NCBI GenBank assembly: GCA_946498095.1
Contig: CAMMMX010000009.1
Coordinates: 1 to 64,000 of the forward strand
Direction of reading: 5' to 3'
DNA: 64,000 nt
From: an uncultured Clostridia bacterium
Lineage (GTDB): Bacteria > Bacillota > Clostridia > Oscillospirales > Ruminococcaceae
Below the pieces are notes generated by a model. It was not told the DNA's origin. It saw nothing but the letters and a program-made list of their open reading frames with translations, and did no database searches. Of this stretch, positions 47,076 to 55,718 are shown piece by piece. Position 1 is the stretch's first letter. Each line of letters starts with the position of its first letter. The translations under genes were made by a program, and so were the position numbers.

Positions 47076-49685
47076 ATGAAGAAAGAAAAATCTTACCCGG
47101 TTGTGGACAGCGTCGAGACGCTGGAACAGCTCTTGGCTCGTGTCCGTGAAGCACAGGAGATTTTCGCGACCTATACGCAGGAGCAGGTGGATGCCATCTT
47201 TAAGGCGGCAGCCATTGCGGCGAACCACGCCCGTATCCCCCTTGCAAAGCTCGCTGTGGCGGAAACCGGCATGGGCATTGTTGAAGATAAGGTCATCAAA
47301 AACCACTATGCGGCGGAATATATCTATAATGCATATAAAAACACCAAGACTTGTGGCGTGATTGAAGAAGACGCCGCCTTCGGTACCAAGAAGGTCGCTT
47401 CTCCGATTGGCGTCATCGGCGCGGTCATCCCCACCACCAACCCGACTTCCACTGCGATTTTCAAAACGCTGATCGCCCTGAAGACCCGTAATGGCATCAT
47501 CATCAGTCCCCATCCCCGCGCGAAGGGTTGCACCATCGAGGCGGCTAAGGTCGTACTGGAGGCAGCCGTCAAGGCGGGGGCACCTGAAGGGATCATCGGC
47601 TGGATCGACGTTCCCAGCTTGGACATGACAAACCTGCTCATGAAGGAATCCGACACCATCCTGGCTACCGGTGGTCCTGGCATGGTCAAAGCTGCGTATT
47701 CGTCCGGCAAGCCGGCCCTCGGCGTCGGCGCGGGCAACACTCCCGCTATCATCGACGATACCGCCGACATCCTGCTGGCCGTCAACTCTATAATTCATTC
47801 CAAGACGTTTGACAATGGTATGATTTGCGCTTCCGAGCAGTCCGTCATCGTGCTGGACAAGGTTTACGATGCCGTCAAGAAGGAATTCACCGCACGCGGC
47901 TGCTACTTCCTCAAAGCTGACGAAATCGAAAAGGTGCGCAAGACCATCATCATCAACGGTGCGCTCAACGCTAAGATCGTCGGACAGCCCGCGGCGAAAA
48001 TTGCCCAGCTATCAGGTGTAACGGTTCCTGAAACCACCAAGATCCTGATCGGTGAGGTGGAGAGCGTTGACATCTCCGAGGAGTTTGCTCATGAGAAGCT
48101 CTCCCCTGTTCTGGCTATGTACCACGCCAAGGACTTCGATGAGGCAATGGACAAAGCGGATCGTCTGATCGCTGACGGCGGTTACGGCCACACCTCCAGT
48201 GTCTACCTCAACGCCGTGACCGAAAAAGCCAAAATCGAAGCGTTCGGCCTGCGGATGAAGACTTGCCGTATCCTGGTCAACACCCCCTCCTCGCAGGGCG
48301 GTATCGGCGACCTGTACAACTTCAAGATGGCGCCTTCTCTGACGCTGGGCTGCGGTTCTTGGGGCGGCAACTCGGTTTCCGAGAACGTCGGCGTCAAGCA
48401 TCTGCTGAACATCAAGACGGTTGCCGAGAGGAGAGAGAATATGCTGTGGTTCCGTGCGCCTGAGAAGGTCTATATCAAGAAAGGCTGCCTGCCGGTCGCT
48501 TTGGACGAGCTGGGCACTGTGATGCATAAAAAGAAGGTCTTCATCGTCACCGACTCTTTCCTCTACAACAACGGTTACACCAAGCCGATCACCGATAAGC
48601 TCGATAGCATGGGGATTACTCATACCACTTTCTTTGACGTCGCACCCGATCCGACACTGGGCTGCGCACGTGCTGGCGCTGCTGCTATGCAGGCCTTCCA
48701 GCCGGACTGCATCATCGCCGTTGGTGGTGGTTCCGCTATGGACGCCGGCAAGATTATGTGGGTGCTGTATGAACATCCGGATGTCGATTTCGCGGATATG
48801 GCGATGGACTTCATGGACATTCGTAAACGTGTCTATGGCTTCCCGAAGATGGGCGAAAAGGCTTACTTCATTGCGGTTCCGACCTCTGCAGGTACCGGTT
48901 CCGAGGTAACCCCCTTCGCCATTATTACCGATGAGTCTACCGGTGTGAAATACCCGCTGGCTGACTACGAGCTTCTGCCGAAGATGGCGATTGTCGATGC
49001 CGATATGATGATGAACGCCCCCAAGGGCCTGACCTCCGCTTCTGGTATCGACGCAGTGACCCATGCGTTGGAAGCTTATGCCTCCATGATGGCTACAGAT
49101 TACACGGACAGCTTGGCGTTGCGTGCACTCAAGATGATCTTTGAGTACCTGCCGCGTGCTTACGACAACGGTGCAAACGATCCGGTTGCACGTGAGAAGA
49201 TGGCCAATGCCGCTACAATGGCCGGTATGGCTTTCGCCAACGCGTTCCTGGGCGTCTGTCACTCGATGGCGCACAAGCTGGGCGCGACCCATCACTTGGC
49301 GCACGGCGTTGCCAATGCACTGTTGATTGACGAAGTGCTCCGCTTTAACGCCTCCGCAACTCCGGTCAAGATGGGCACTTTCCCGCAGTACGACCATCCG
49401 CATACCTTGGCGCGTTATGCAGAAGTCGCTGACTATCTGGGTATCAAGGGGAAAGACGACAATGAGAAATTCGAAAACCTCATTAAGGAACTGGATAAGC
49501 TCAAAGAGCGCATTGGCCTGAAGAAGACCATTAAGGACTACGGCGTTGACGAGAAGTACTTCCTCGACACGTTGGATGAGATGTGTGAAAAGGCATTTGA
49601 CGACCAGTGCACCGGTGCAAACCCGCGCTATCCGCTGATTAGCGAAATCAAACAGATGTACCTGAAAGCCTACTACGGTAAATAA
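47076..49685 (+). CDS. adhE: Bifunctional acetaldehyde-CoA / alcohol dehydrogenase
   Basis: 869 residues. It reduces acetyl-CoA to acetaldehyde and then ethanol, oxidising two NADH. The N-terminal aldehyde dehydrogenase half has the catalytic Cys in NGMICASEQSV (about 250). A linker near 440 leads to the C-terminal iron alcohol dehydrogenase with GGGSAMDAGK (about 555) and metal His residues in HSMAHKLGATHHLAHG (about 730-745). The ATG at 47076 follows AGGAG by 8 nt; the longer frame from 47043 is not needed. Such enzymes form spirosomes. Codon use is strongly optimised, as in highly expressed genes. Confidence 0.97.
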   Translation: MKKEKSYPVVDSVETLEQLLARVREAQEIFATYTQEQVDAIFKAAAIAANHARIPLAKLAVAETGMGIVEDKVIKNHYAAEYIYNAYKNTKTCGVIEEDAAFGTKKVASPIGVIGAVIPTTNPTSTAIFKTLIALKTRNGIIISPHPRAKGCTIEAAKVVLEAAVKAGAPEGIIGWIDVPSLDMTNLLMKESDTILATGGPGMVKAAYSSGKPALGVGAGNTPAIIDDTADILLAVNSIIHSKTFDNGMICASEQSVIVLDKVYDAVKKEFTARGCYFLKADEIEKVRKTIIINGALNAKIVGQPAAKIAQLSGVTVPETTKILIGEVESVDISEEFAHEKLSPVLAMYHAKDFDEAMDKADRLIADGGYGHTSSVYLNAVTEKAKIEAFGLRMKTCRILVNTPSSQGGIGDLYNFKMAPSLTLGCGSWGGNSVSENVGVKHLLNIKTVAERRENMLWFRAPEKVYIKKGCLPVALDELGTVMHKKKVFIVTDSFLYNNGYTKPITDKLDSMGITHTTFFDVAPDPTLGCARAGAAAMQAFQPDCIIAVGGGSAMDAGKIMWVLYEHPDVDFADMAMDFMDIRKRVYGFPKMGEKAYFIAVPTSAGTGSEVTPFAIITDESTGVKYPLADYELLPKMAIVDADMMMNAPKGLTSASGIDAVTHALEAYASMMATDYTDSLALRALKMIFEYLPRAYDNGANDPVAREKMANAATMAGMAFANAFLGVCHSMAHKLGATHHLAHGVANALLIDEVLRFNASATPVKMGTFPQYDHPHTLARYAEVADYLGIKGKDDNEKFENLIKELDKLKERIGLKKTIKDYGVDEKYFLDTLDEMCEKAFDDQCTGANPRYPLISEIKQMYLKAYYGK

Positions 49686-49802
49686 TAGAAACGGATGATC
49701 GGAAATCTCCTCAACAGTAGGGGATTTCCGACTATATCCAGCAGCGCGATCCCGGTATAGAGGCGCTGTAGAGTGCCTTGACGCCGTTCATTTATTTTGG
49801 AG

Positions 49803-49838
49803 AAAGGAGGCTTTTTACCGCTACGACGGTAAAAAGCA
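49803..49838 (+). promoter_or_regulatory. Shine-Dalgarno split from start by a perfect hairpin
   Basis: AAAGGAGG (49803-49810) is followed directly by CTTTTTACCG-CTACGA-CGGTAAAAAG (49811-49836), a perfect 10-bp stem, then CA and ATG. Linear spacing (28 nt) is far too long, but folding brings the site next to the start codon. The stem has no U-tract on its 3' side, so it is not a terminator. Confidence 0.7.
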
Positions 49839-50597
49839 ATGGATGCTATGAAACTGGAAAATGTAATCGCAGTCAGAGCAGACAAGACCATCTACCGTGA
49901 CGGGGATAAGGCAATCAAGGTCTTCAACGAAAACTATTCCACCGCCGACATTCTGAACGAAGCATTGAACCAGGCTAGGGTGGCTGAGACTGGGCTGAAT
50001 ATCCCGAAGCTAGAGGAAGTTACCAAAATTGATGGTAAATGGGCGATTGTCAATGAGTTTATCGAGGGAAAAACTCTGGCAACACTGATGGAGGAACATC
50101 CTGAAAAAAAGGACGAATATCTCAACCTGTTCGTCGACCTACAGCTCGAAATGCACAGCAAACGTGCGCCTCTGTTGGGCAGCCTAAAAACCAAGATGAC
50201 ACGCAAAATTTCCCAGACACAGCTCGATGCTACCACACGCTATGAGTTGCAGACCCGCCTGGAGTCGATGCCGAAACACAATAAGGTCTGCCATGGCGAC
50301 TTCAACCCCAGCAATGTGATTATTACATCTGAGGGAAAGGCGTACATCCTTGACTGGTCCCACGCAACACAAGGAAACGCTAGTGCCGATGCTGCGCGTA
50401 CCTATCTCCTGTTCTGGCTCGCTGGTAATAAGGAGACTGCCGAGGAGTATATGAAACTGTTCTGCCTTAAAAGTGATACTGCAAAGCAGTATGTGCAGCA
50501 GTGGTTACCGATTGTCGCAGCTTCCCAATCCGTCAAGGGGAAACCCGAGGAGCGTGAACTGCTTCTCAGCTGGGTCGACGTTGTTGACTACGAATAG
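49839..50597 (+). CDS. APH-family phosphotransferase (sugar/aminoglycoside kinase-like)
   Basis: 252 residues (or 249 from ATG 49848). The kinase-like fold has Lys in KAIKVFN (about 26), the catalytic loop VCHGDFNPSNVII (about 151-163) and YILDWSHAT (about 170-178). The substrate is unknown. It lies 153 nt behind adhE and ahead of a strong terminator. Its ribosome site is separated from the start by a hairpin, which should make translation depend on RNA folding. Confidence 0.85.
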   Translation: MDAMKLENVIAVRADKTIYRDGDKAIKVFNENYSTADILNEALNQARVAETGLNIPKLEEVTKIDGKWAIVNEFIEGKTLATLMEEHPEKKDEYLNLFVDLQLEMHSKRAPLLGSLKTKMTRKISQTQLDATTRYELQTRLESMPKHNKVCHGDFNPSNVIITSEGKAYILDWSHATQGNASADAARTYLLFWLAGNKETAEEYMKLFCLKSDTAKQYVQQWLPIVAASQSVKGKPEERELLLSWVDVVDYE

Positions 50598-50619
50598 ATT
50601 ACATTCGAAAAATGGCTGT

Positions 50620-50652
50620 CAAAGCACCGGAGGGATTCTTCGGTGCTTTTTA
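50620..50652 (+). terminator. Terminator after phosphotransferase gene
   Basis: AAAGCACCG...CGGTGCTTTTT, a 9-bp stem with U-tract. Confidence 0.9.
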
Positions 50653-50757
50653 TATCCAAACAATGATATGGCGTCGACCTAAACCACAAAATACTTGGCC
50701 TCCTTCTCTTCTATGAACGTCTTTCTCCCTTATCGTATTTTCTCCTGTCTCCTCGGC

Positions 50758-50798
50758 AACAAAGGAAGCCGTCCCTGCACGTAACGGCTTCCTTTGTT
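50758..50798. terminator. Stable hairpin in gene-free interval
   Basis: AACAAAGGAAGCCGT / ACGGCTTCCTTTGTT, a 15-bp perfect stem. It probably terminates transcripts from either side. No gene is supported between 50653 and 51000. Confidence 0.6.
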
Positions 50799-51004
50799 AC
50801 TTTTACGGATCAAATCTTCTGTCCATGACACCGAAAACGGGTGAACTCCATCTCGATATCCGATATCCTCTAATCGTATTTTTCTTCCAGGAGGCGACAT
50901 GACCTTTATCTATGAAAAAGTATCTTTCATCTCCTGCTCATCAGACATGTCTTGCATAAACTGATCGAACGCCTCACAACCTATTCCTTACTAATAGCAG
51001 AAAT

Positions 51005-51127
51005 CTAACAAATTAGCGAAAGGATACTAAGAAGGAAATAAAACACCATAACAATTCCCCTGATGATATAAGTGAAAAAGGGATAAGATGAATCCCTGAC
51101 AGCAAGCAGGAAAATGGATATTTCCAT
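51005..51127 (-). CDS. Possible small membrane peptide
   Basis: 40 codons starting at ATG 51127, 11 nt after GGAGAG. The product is mostly hydrophobic (FFTYIIRGIVMVFYFLLSILSLI). No homolog recognised; it may be chance in AT-rich DNA. Confidence 0.25.
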   Translation of the reverse strand: MEISIFLLAVRDSSYPFFTYIIRGIVMVFYFLLSILSLIC

Positions 51128-51234
51128 TTGGTACAAATCTCTCCTTCTATCATACAAAATCATACGGATATCGCTACAACTGAACACAAAAGCCTGTCAT
51201 CCAGCATAACAAACTCATCACCGAGTTTGCAAGC

Positions 51235-51473
51235 TTTCCGACAGGCTAAAAGTTGGAAAGGTATCGATATGCCAGCTTTAAATCCGCACGAACTACGGCA
51301 CACAGCTGCTACTTTATGAAGGCTGTCCGGCGTCAAGCCTTATATTATCGCTAAACTAGGTGGGTGGCGTGACCTGGATATGGTTTCAAAAGTTTATGAT
51401 AGGTCATGCAGAAATAGAGCACATGAGAAACGCTCTAGGTTATGATAATCCAGGAAATAAAACCGATTGATTG
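51235..51473 (+). pseudogene. Decayed tyrosine recombinase (phage-type integrase) C-terminus
   Basis: The translation shows NPHELRHTAATL (catalytic Arg and His box), then an in-frame TGA, then RLSGVKPYIIAKLGGWRDLDMVSKVYD, then after a frameshift EHMRNALGYDNPGNKTD and a stop. The N-terminal and core regions are absent. It lies about 90 nt from tRNA-Gly, so an older integrated element was probably lost here. Confidence 0.75.
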
Positions 51474-51504
51474 TCGTAAATCTGTTGTAAACCAAAAATT
51501 AGAC

Positions 51505-51555
51505 AAAAAGAAAAACCGCGCCAACTCCGATTTTATTCAGGAGTGGTGCGGTTTT
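51505..51555 (-). terminator. Terminator of tRNA-Gly
   Basis: AAAACCGC-CCA-ACTCC / GGAGT-GGTGCGGTTTT with T-runs on both sides (TTTTTCTTTTTG on the minus strand). It directly follows the tRNA 3' end. Confidence 0.75.
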
Positions 51556-51561
51556 ACGAAT

Positions 51562-51635
51562 TGGAGCGGGTGATGGGAATCGAACCCACGTATTCAGCTT
51601 GGGAAGCTGATGTTCTACCATTGAACTACACCCGC
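51562..51635 (-). tRNA. tRNA-Gly (anticodon CCC)
   Basis: 74 nt on the minus strand with an encoded CCA end. The acceptor is GCGGGTG / CACCCGC, the anticodon stem-loop is TCAGC-TTCCCAA-GCTGA, and the T arm contains GGTTCGATTCC. Preceded by a strong promoter and followed by a terminator. Confidence 0.97.
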
Positions 51636-51645
51636 ATGTTTATAT

Positions 51646-51673
51646 ATTATACTCTTTTTTCCTGTTTTGTCAA
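51646..51673 (-). promoter_or_regulatory. Promoter of tRNA-Gly
   Basis: On the minus strand TTGACA (51668-51673), 16 nt, TATAAT (51646-51651). The IS-flanking repeat begins 4 nt upstream of the -35. Confidence 0.8.
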
Positions 51674-51677
51674 CCCT

Positions 51678-51703
51678 TTTTTCGTATATAAATTTTGCTG
51701 TAC
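51678..51703 (+). repeat. 26-bp direct repeat, left (probable target-site duplication)
   Basis: Identical to 52757-52782 (TTTTTCGTATATAAATTTTG plus CTGTAC) and directly abutting the left inverted repeat of the IS. Confidence 0.85.
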
Positions 51704-52756
51704 TGTAGGAGTAGAATACATGTTGGACAGGTAGAGTAAAAAAAGGATGAAGGATAGGACCTCATCGGTTATAGTTGAAGTTGCGGACAACAACTTTACG
51801 AGAGGAGGCCATATCCTTCATGAGTAAGAGTATAACACAGGACATGGCATATCGGCAATCCCTGATGAACTATGCAGAAAAATATGGAGTCAGCCGTGCC
51901 AGCAGAAAATACAACAAGAGCCGGTCGTATATCTACTTCTGGAAAGCCCGCTGGGACGGAACACCCGACTCTCTTGCCTGTCAGTCCCGGCGGCCTCTCA
52001 GCCACCCCAACCAACACACAGAAGCAGAATTGAAGCTGATAAAGGATATGCGCCGCCGCAATCCTACTCTGGGTATGGTGGAACTGTGGCATAGGCTGCG
52101 CCAAAGAGGTTATACCCGACGTCCCGAAAGCCTTTTTCGGGTCATGCGCCAAATGGGCTTGTTCCCACAGCCGGAACCCAAAGCAACCTACAAGCCTAAG
52201 CCTTACGAGCAGATGACCTATCCCGGCCAGCGGGTCCAAGTAGATGTGAAGGTGGTTCCTCGCAAATGCATCTCGGACCCGGAACTGCGCCTGTTTCAGT
52301 ATACCGCCATTGACGAGTTCACCCGGTTTCGCTTCCTGGCCGCCTACCCTGAGCAATCCACTTATTCCTCCGCTGACTTTCTACAAAGACTGGTCAAGTG
52401 GTATGCTCGCCGAGGTATCCGGGTGGAATGTATTCAGACAGATAACGGCTTTGCATTCACCAATCGTTTTTCCAACAGTAAACGGGAGCTTCCTACACTT
52501 TTTGAGACCACTGCCGCCAAACTGGGGATTCGCCACAAGCTGATCCGTCCCTACACTCCCAGGCATAACGGAAAGGTGGAACGCAGTCACAGAGAAGATT
52601 AGAAACGCTTCTACTTCTGTCATTCCTTCTGCTCCCTGGACGATTTCGCAAATCAGCTCGCCGTCCACAACCGCCGTTCCAACAACTTCCCTATGAGGCC
52701 CCTCAACTGGCTTTCTCCTCTTGAGTTCTCTGTCCAACATGTTTGACAATCCTACA
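51704..52756 (+). mobile_element. IS481/IS1202-like insertion sequence
   Basis: 1,053 bp bounded by imperfect inverted repeats of about 27 bp: TGTAGGA...ACATGTTGGACAG at the left, and its complement CTGTCCAACATGT...TCCTACA at the right. It is flanked by 26-bp direct repeats and carries one DDE transposase. A long duplication is a trait I associate with IS1202-type elements rather than ordinary IS481; the family call is tentative. Confidence 0.85.
51820..52746 (+). pseudogene. DDE transposase interrupted by an amber codon
   Basis: An N-terminal helix-turn-helix (YGVSRASRKYNKSRSYIYFWKARW) is followed by an rve-type core with Asp in VQVDVKV, Asp in IQTDNGFAF and the catalytic Glu in HNGKVERSHRED. 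Right after this, TAG (52600-52602) interrupts the frame. Reading through gives another 47 residues (KRFYFC...PLEFSVQHV) before TGA at 52744. A CAG to TAG change is the simplest explanation. The truncated 260-residue product keeps the catalytic triad but lacks the C-terminal helix. GGAGG precedes ATG 51820. Confidence 0.85.
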
Positions 52757-52782
52757 TTTTTCGTATATAAATTTTGCTGTAC
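52757..52782 (+). repeat. 26-bp direct repeat, right (probable target-site duplication)
   Basis: The exact copy of 51678-51703, abutting the right inverted repeat of the IS. Confidence 0.85.
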
Positions 52783-52831
52783 GCTACTTTTTGCATTGCT
52801 TTTTCTCGGTGAAGAAAAAATGAAAAAGGTC

Positions 52832-52860
52832 TTGACTTTACTTTCATCCTATGCTATAAT
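52832..52860 (+). promoter_or_regulatory. Promoter of initiator tRNA
   Basis: TTGACT (52832-52837), 17 nt, TATAAT (52855-52860), about 31 nt before the tRNA 5' end. Confidence 0.85.
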
Positions 52861-52891
52861 ATTATTCGTAGTTAAGAAAGCAGTTCGATAT

Positions 52892-52968
<77 letters not shown>

Positions 52969-53000
52969 TGTTGTGCAACCAAAAAAGATATTGCACCGGA

Positions 53001-53035
53001 AAACCCCGATACCACAACGGTTTCGGGGTTTTTTC
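53001..53035 (+). terminator. Terminator of initiator tRNA
   Basis: AACCCCGA...TCGGGGTTTTTT, an 8-bp stem with a six-T tract. Confidence 0.85.
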
Positions 53036-53183
53036 GTGCCCCAATTTTCAAGTGCAAACAAAAAGATATTTTTCTTTGTTGAGAGGACTTGAACTACCGA
53101 CCCCTCGATTGTTAGGCGGCTTTTGAGAGATTTATTCTCCCGAAAGTCGTCTTTTTTCGTTTCCCAAGAAATTTTTTTCTAAA

Positions 53184-53333
53184 AGGTCTTCCCTAAAATG
53201 TTGGAATGACCTCCCCGTTTGTTCAGGAAAGAGGTTTGCCCTACATTTTAGGGCAAACCTCACTTAACTTAATAACACCGTAATCTATGGGCTGACTTTG
53301 CAGAAGTAATTCTATGAAGTCAGCCCTTTTTTT
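53184..53333 (+). promoter_or_regulatory. Leader with alternative RNA structures ending in a terminator
   Basis: Hairpin A is AGGTCTTCC / GGAATGACCT (53184-53212). Hairpin B is a perfect 13-bp stem GAGGTTTGCCCTA / TAGGGCAAACCTC (53231-53261). The loop of A, CCCTAAAATGT (53191-53201), is an exact complement of ACATTTTAGGG in B (53243-53253), so the folds exclude each other. A terminator follows (GGGCTGACTT / AAGTCAGCCC plus seven Ts, 53289-53333), then the first element gene. Confidence 0.6.
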
Positions 53334-53358
53334 ATTATCTACGAAAGGAATGAGCACC

Positions 53359-54513
53359 ATGATCAAAATCAGAATCAAAAACGCCGATCACGAGATTGAC
53401 ATCCGCTTCCCTATCAGCGAGAGCGAACTGTTTGCAAAGCTTGGTGAGATCCACGCTGTCGAAGGAAGGGACGCCGCTCAGTCCGCCCTTGTGACGGATG
53501 TCTACTGGCCGGAGGAATTCTCCATGCTGAAAGACCGATTCGCCAATCTGGACGAACTAAACTATCTCGGCAAACGTATGGAGAGCTTCGACACACTCGA
53601 ATACGACCAGTTTCTCATTGGGATCTCCAAACTTGACAGCAAGGATGTAAAGGATCTCATAAACCTGACATTCAATCTGAACCATTTCACACTGTGTCAG
53701 GATGTCAGCAGCTACGGTAAGATCGGCAGAGAGTATGTGCTGAACACGGAAGGAGCTGTTCCCGCCCATGACGAGGACGATCCGAAATACGCCACAATCG
53801 GCAAGGATCTCATCGACCGAGGGCTGGCGCAGATCACAGAACGAGGACTTCTCATCTACAATCCCTTCGATGAGTTGGAGGAAGTGTATGACGGTCATAC
53901 CTTCCCCGAGTATTACTACAACAACAGCCTTCTTAGCCTCAATGCAGAATACGGCGGCCGCACTGAGCTCCTCCAACTTCCAGATGAAGCCCTTGCCATC
54001 AAAAAGGCTATTGACCGGCTCGGCGCTCCGTCCGCCGAGGACTGCTCCTACACGGTTACCTTTCACAATTTCAAAGGAGATGACTGGCTGGCTCGCGTTC
54101 AGGAGATCATCGCCAAAGAAGGAATATATGAGACGAATGCGATGCTGAAGGCGCTTGATGTCGAAGGAATGGATTGGAGCAAGCTCTCCGCTGTGGTTGA
54201 GCTCGTCGATGTTCAAAAAGCTTCCAATATCGCATTCCTGGCTGAGCACCTTGATGAGTTCTCCTTCATACCCGAAGCCAAGACGGAGGAAGACGTCGGA
54301 CACTTCCTCGTAGACAATATAAGCGAGTACAGGCTCAATCTTGAGATGGAGGACTATTTCGACTTCTCCGGGTTTGGAGAGCATATTGCAGAGGAACACG
54401 ACGGGCAATTCGTAGATGGCGGCTTTATTTACTACGACAGTTACGAGAGCCTTGATGAACTCCTCGATGGGCTCGACCCCGAGGACGAGGGCATGAACAT
54501 GGGAGGAATATGA
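53359..54513 (+). CDS. ArdA-like antirestriction protein
   Basis: 384 residues, acidic. An N-terminal ArdA-like segment has DELNYLGKRMESFDTLEYDQFLIG. A middle part is shared with conjugative-element proteins, and the C-terminus resembles ArdA (LEMEDYFDFSGFGEHIAEEHDGQFVDGGFIYY). ArdA proteins mimic B-form DNA with surface carboxylates and block type I restriction. ATG 53359 is 9 nt after AAAGGA; earlier in-frame ATGs lack spacing. The C-terminus is DPEDEGMNMGGI, whose Gly-Gly codons carry the GGGAGG for the next gene, which overlaps or abuts. Confidence 0.8.
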   Translation: MIKIRIKNADHEIDIRFPISESELFAKLGEIHAVEGRDAAQSALVTDVYWPEEFSMLKDRFANLDELNYLGKRMESFDTLEYDQFLIGISKLDSKDVKDLINLTFNLNHFTLCQDVSSYGKIGREYVLNTEGAVPAHDEDDPKYATIGKDLIDRGLAQITERGLLIYNPFDELEEVYDGHTFPEYYYNNSLLSLNAEYGGRTELLQLPDEALAIKKAIDRLGAPSAEDCSYTVTFHNFKGDDWLARVQEIIAKEGIYETNAMLKALDVEGMDWSKLSAVVELVDVQKASNIAFLAEHLDEFSFIPEAKTEEDVGHFLVDNISEYRLNLEMEDYFDFSGFGEHIAEEHDGQFVDGGFIYYDSYESLDELLDGLDPEDEGMNMGGI

Positions 54514-54515
54514 GC

Positions 54516-55370
54516 ATGAAAATCAACGCAATCATTGAAAGCAAGGACGGCGGCACACTCGTGCTGGACTTTCCCCGCAGCATCTACGATGTGTATGAAA
54601 AGCTCCAGTCAGTAGGTATCAGACAGTCCCCGCATCAGATCACCCTTTCCGATGAGGAAGGCGATGACGTGCGAGTCAAGCTGTATTCCGAAGACGAAAT
54701 AGGAAAGCATTTGCTTCTCACGCTCAAGGAGCAGAACTCGCTGGCTGACGCCAATATGCTGGCCTTCATGGTAGACAATGCCAAGCCTGATTTCCGCTCC
54801 AAGCTGGAACAGAATCTGCTCAACGATCAGTACAGCTCCATGCAGGAGGTCACGGACGACATCAAGCAGATGCTTTATGAATCAGGACCGGTCAAAGCAG
54901 TGTTCTACTGTCCCCTCGTAGGAGAGGTAACCGATGAAGAGGGCTTCAGTTCTCCCGTCGACGGACGTTTCCTCAAGAGCTATGCGTGGGCTGTCGAAGA
55001 AGCTCTGGAAGCCGATACTGCCGACGATGAAATGGACATGGCTGAATTCTTCGATGAGGATGACGGCGTCAAAGCAAAGCTCGTTTCTGCAAAGTGGGGC
55101 GTGGAAACCTACCGTGGACGGCTTTTCGGCAGGATCGAGTGCAGCCTCAAGGAAGAACTCACCAACGCGGAAACCGAAATCCTCACCGACTGGATCAGCG
55201 GACAGAACTCAGACGGTTACGGAGAGCACTTTGAGCAGCAGCCGATTGACACCGAGGACGGCGATCTGTACGTCTCCTTCTGGAACAGCGGCGACAACTA
55301 TTCCATCATGACTCGTGACGAGTTGGATGAGTATATAGATAATCAGGGCATGACGATGGGAGGAATGTGA
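54516..55370 (+). CDS. Element protein, ArdA-associated, unknown
   Basis: 284 residues, acidic. An N-terminal segment MKINAIIESKDGG...DFPRSIYDVYEKLQSVGI and YSEDEIGKHLLLTLKEQNSLADANMLAFMVDN is known to me from conjugative elements of Clostridia next to ArdA, without a function. The second half is beta-rich (VSAKWGVETYRGRLFGRIEC). An ATG at 54510 overlaps the upstream stop but lies only 3 nt from the Shine-Dalgarno; ATG 54516 is 9 nt away and is preferred. It ends QGMTMGGM, again encoding GGGAGG for the next start. Confidence 0.75.
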   Translation: MKINAIIESKDGGTLVLDFPRSIYDVYEKLQSVGIRQSPHQITLSDEEGDDVRVKLYSEDEIGKHLLLTLKEQNSLADANMLAFMVDNAKPDFRSKLEQNLLNDQYSSMQEVTDDIKQMLYESGPVKAVFYCPLVGEVTDEEGFSSPVDGRFLKSYAWAVEEALEADTADDEMDMAEFFDEDDGVKAKLVSAKWGVETYRGRLFGRIECSLKEELTNAETEILTDWISGQNSDGYGEHFEQQPIDTEDGDLYVSFWNSGDNYSIMTRDELDEYIDNQGMTMGGM

Positions 55371-55373
55371 TAT

Positions 55374-55718
55374 ATGGCTGTGCTCTTTTCGGCGGTAACG
55401 CTTACCGCAGACAACAATCAGGTAGAGTTTCTCGCTGCCGGTATTCCGAGAGACTCCGACGATCTCGAGGGCTGGACTGCCTATGAGAACTTCATGGATG
55501 AGCTGGATTCCGAACAGGAAGTCAGCGTCCATGTGGAAGCCTACCTCTATGGTGAAGGTGAAACCTTCAAGGCAACGCCCGAGGAAGTGGCGTATTTCAA
55601 GATGCGAGCTGATGCAGACGAAGAATTCCTGCACGACCACTGCGACAACATCGAGGACGCAGACTTCACCATCCAATGGTCGCCTGACGAGCTGTACGGA
55701 GTGGAGCTGGAGCTATGA
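55374..55718 (+). CDS. Small acidic element protein, unknown
   Basis: 114 residues, strongly acidic, predicted alpha/beta, no membrane segment. No family recognised. Its Shine-Dalgarno GGGAGG lies inside the last codons of the preceding gene, 10 nt from the ATG. Its stop overlaps the next start (ATGA). It ends GVELEL and lacks the Met/Gly tail of its neighbours. Confidence 0.7.
   Translation: MAVLFSAVTLTADNNQVEFLAAGIPRDSDDLEGWTAYENFMDELDSEQEVSVHVEAYLYGEGETFKATPEEVAYFKMRADADEEFLHDHCDNIEDADFTIQWSPDELYGVELEL

Noticed and set aside
48012-49403. 463-codon minus-strand frame opposite adhE
   Set aside because: Antisense shadow caused by the strong codon bias of adhE.
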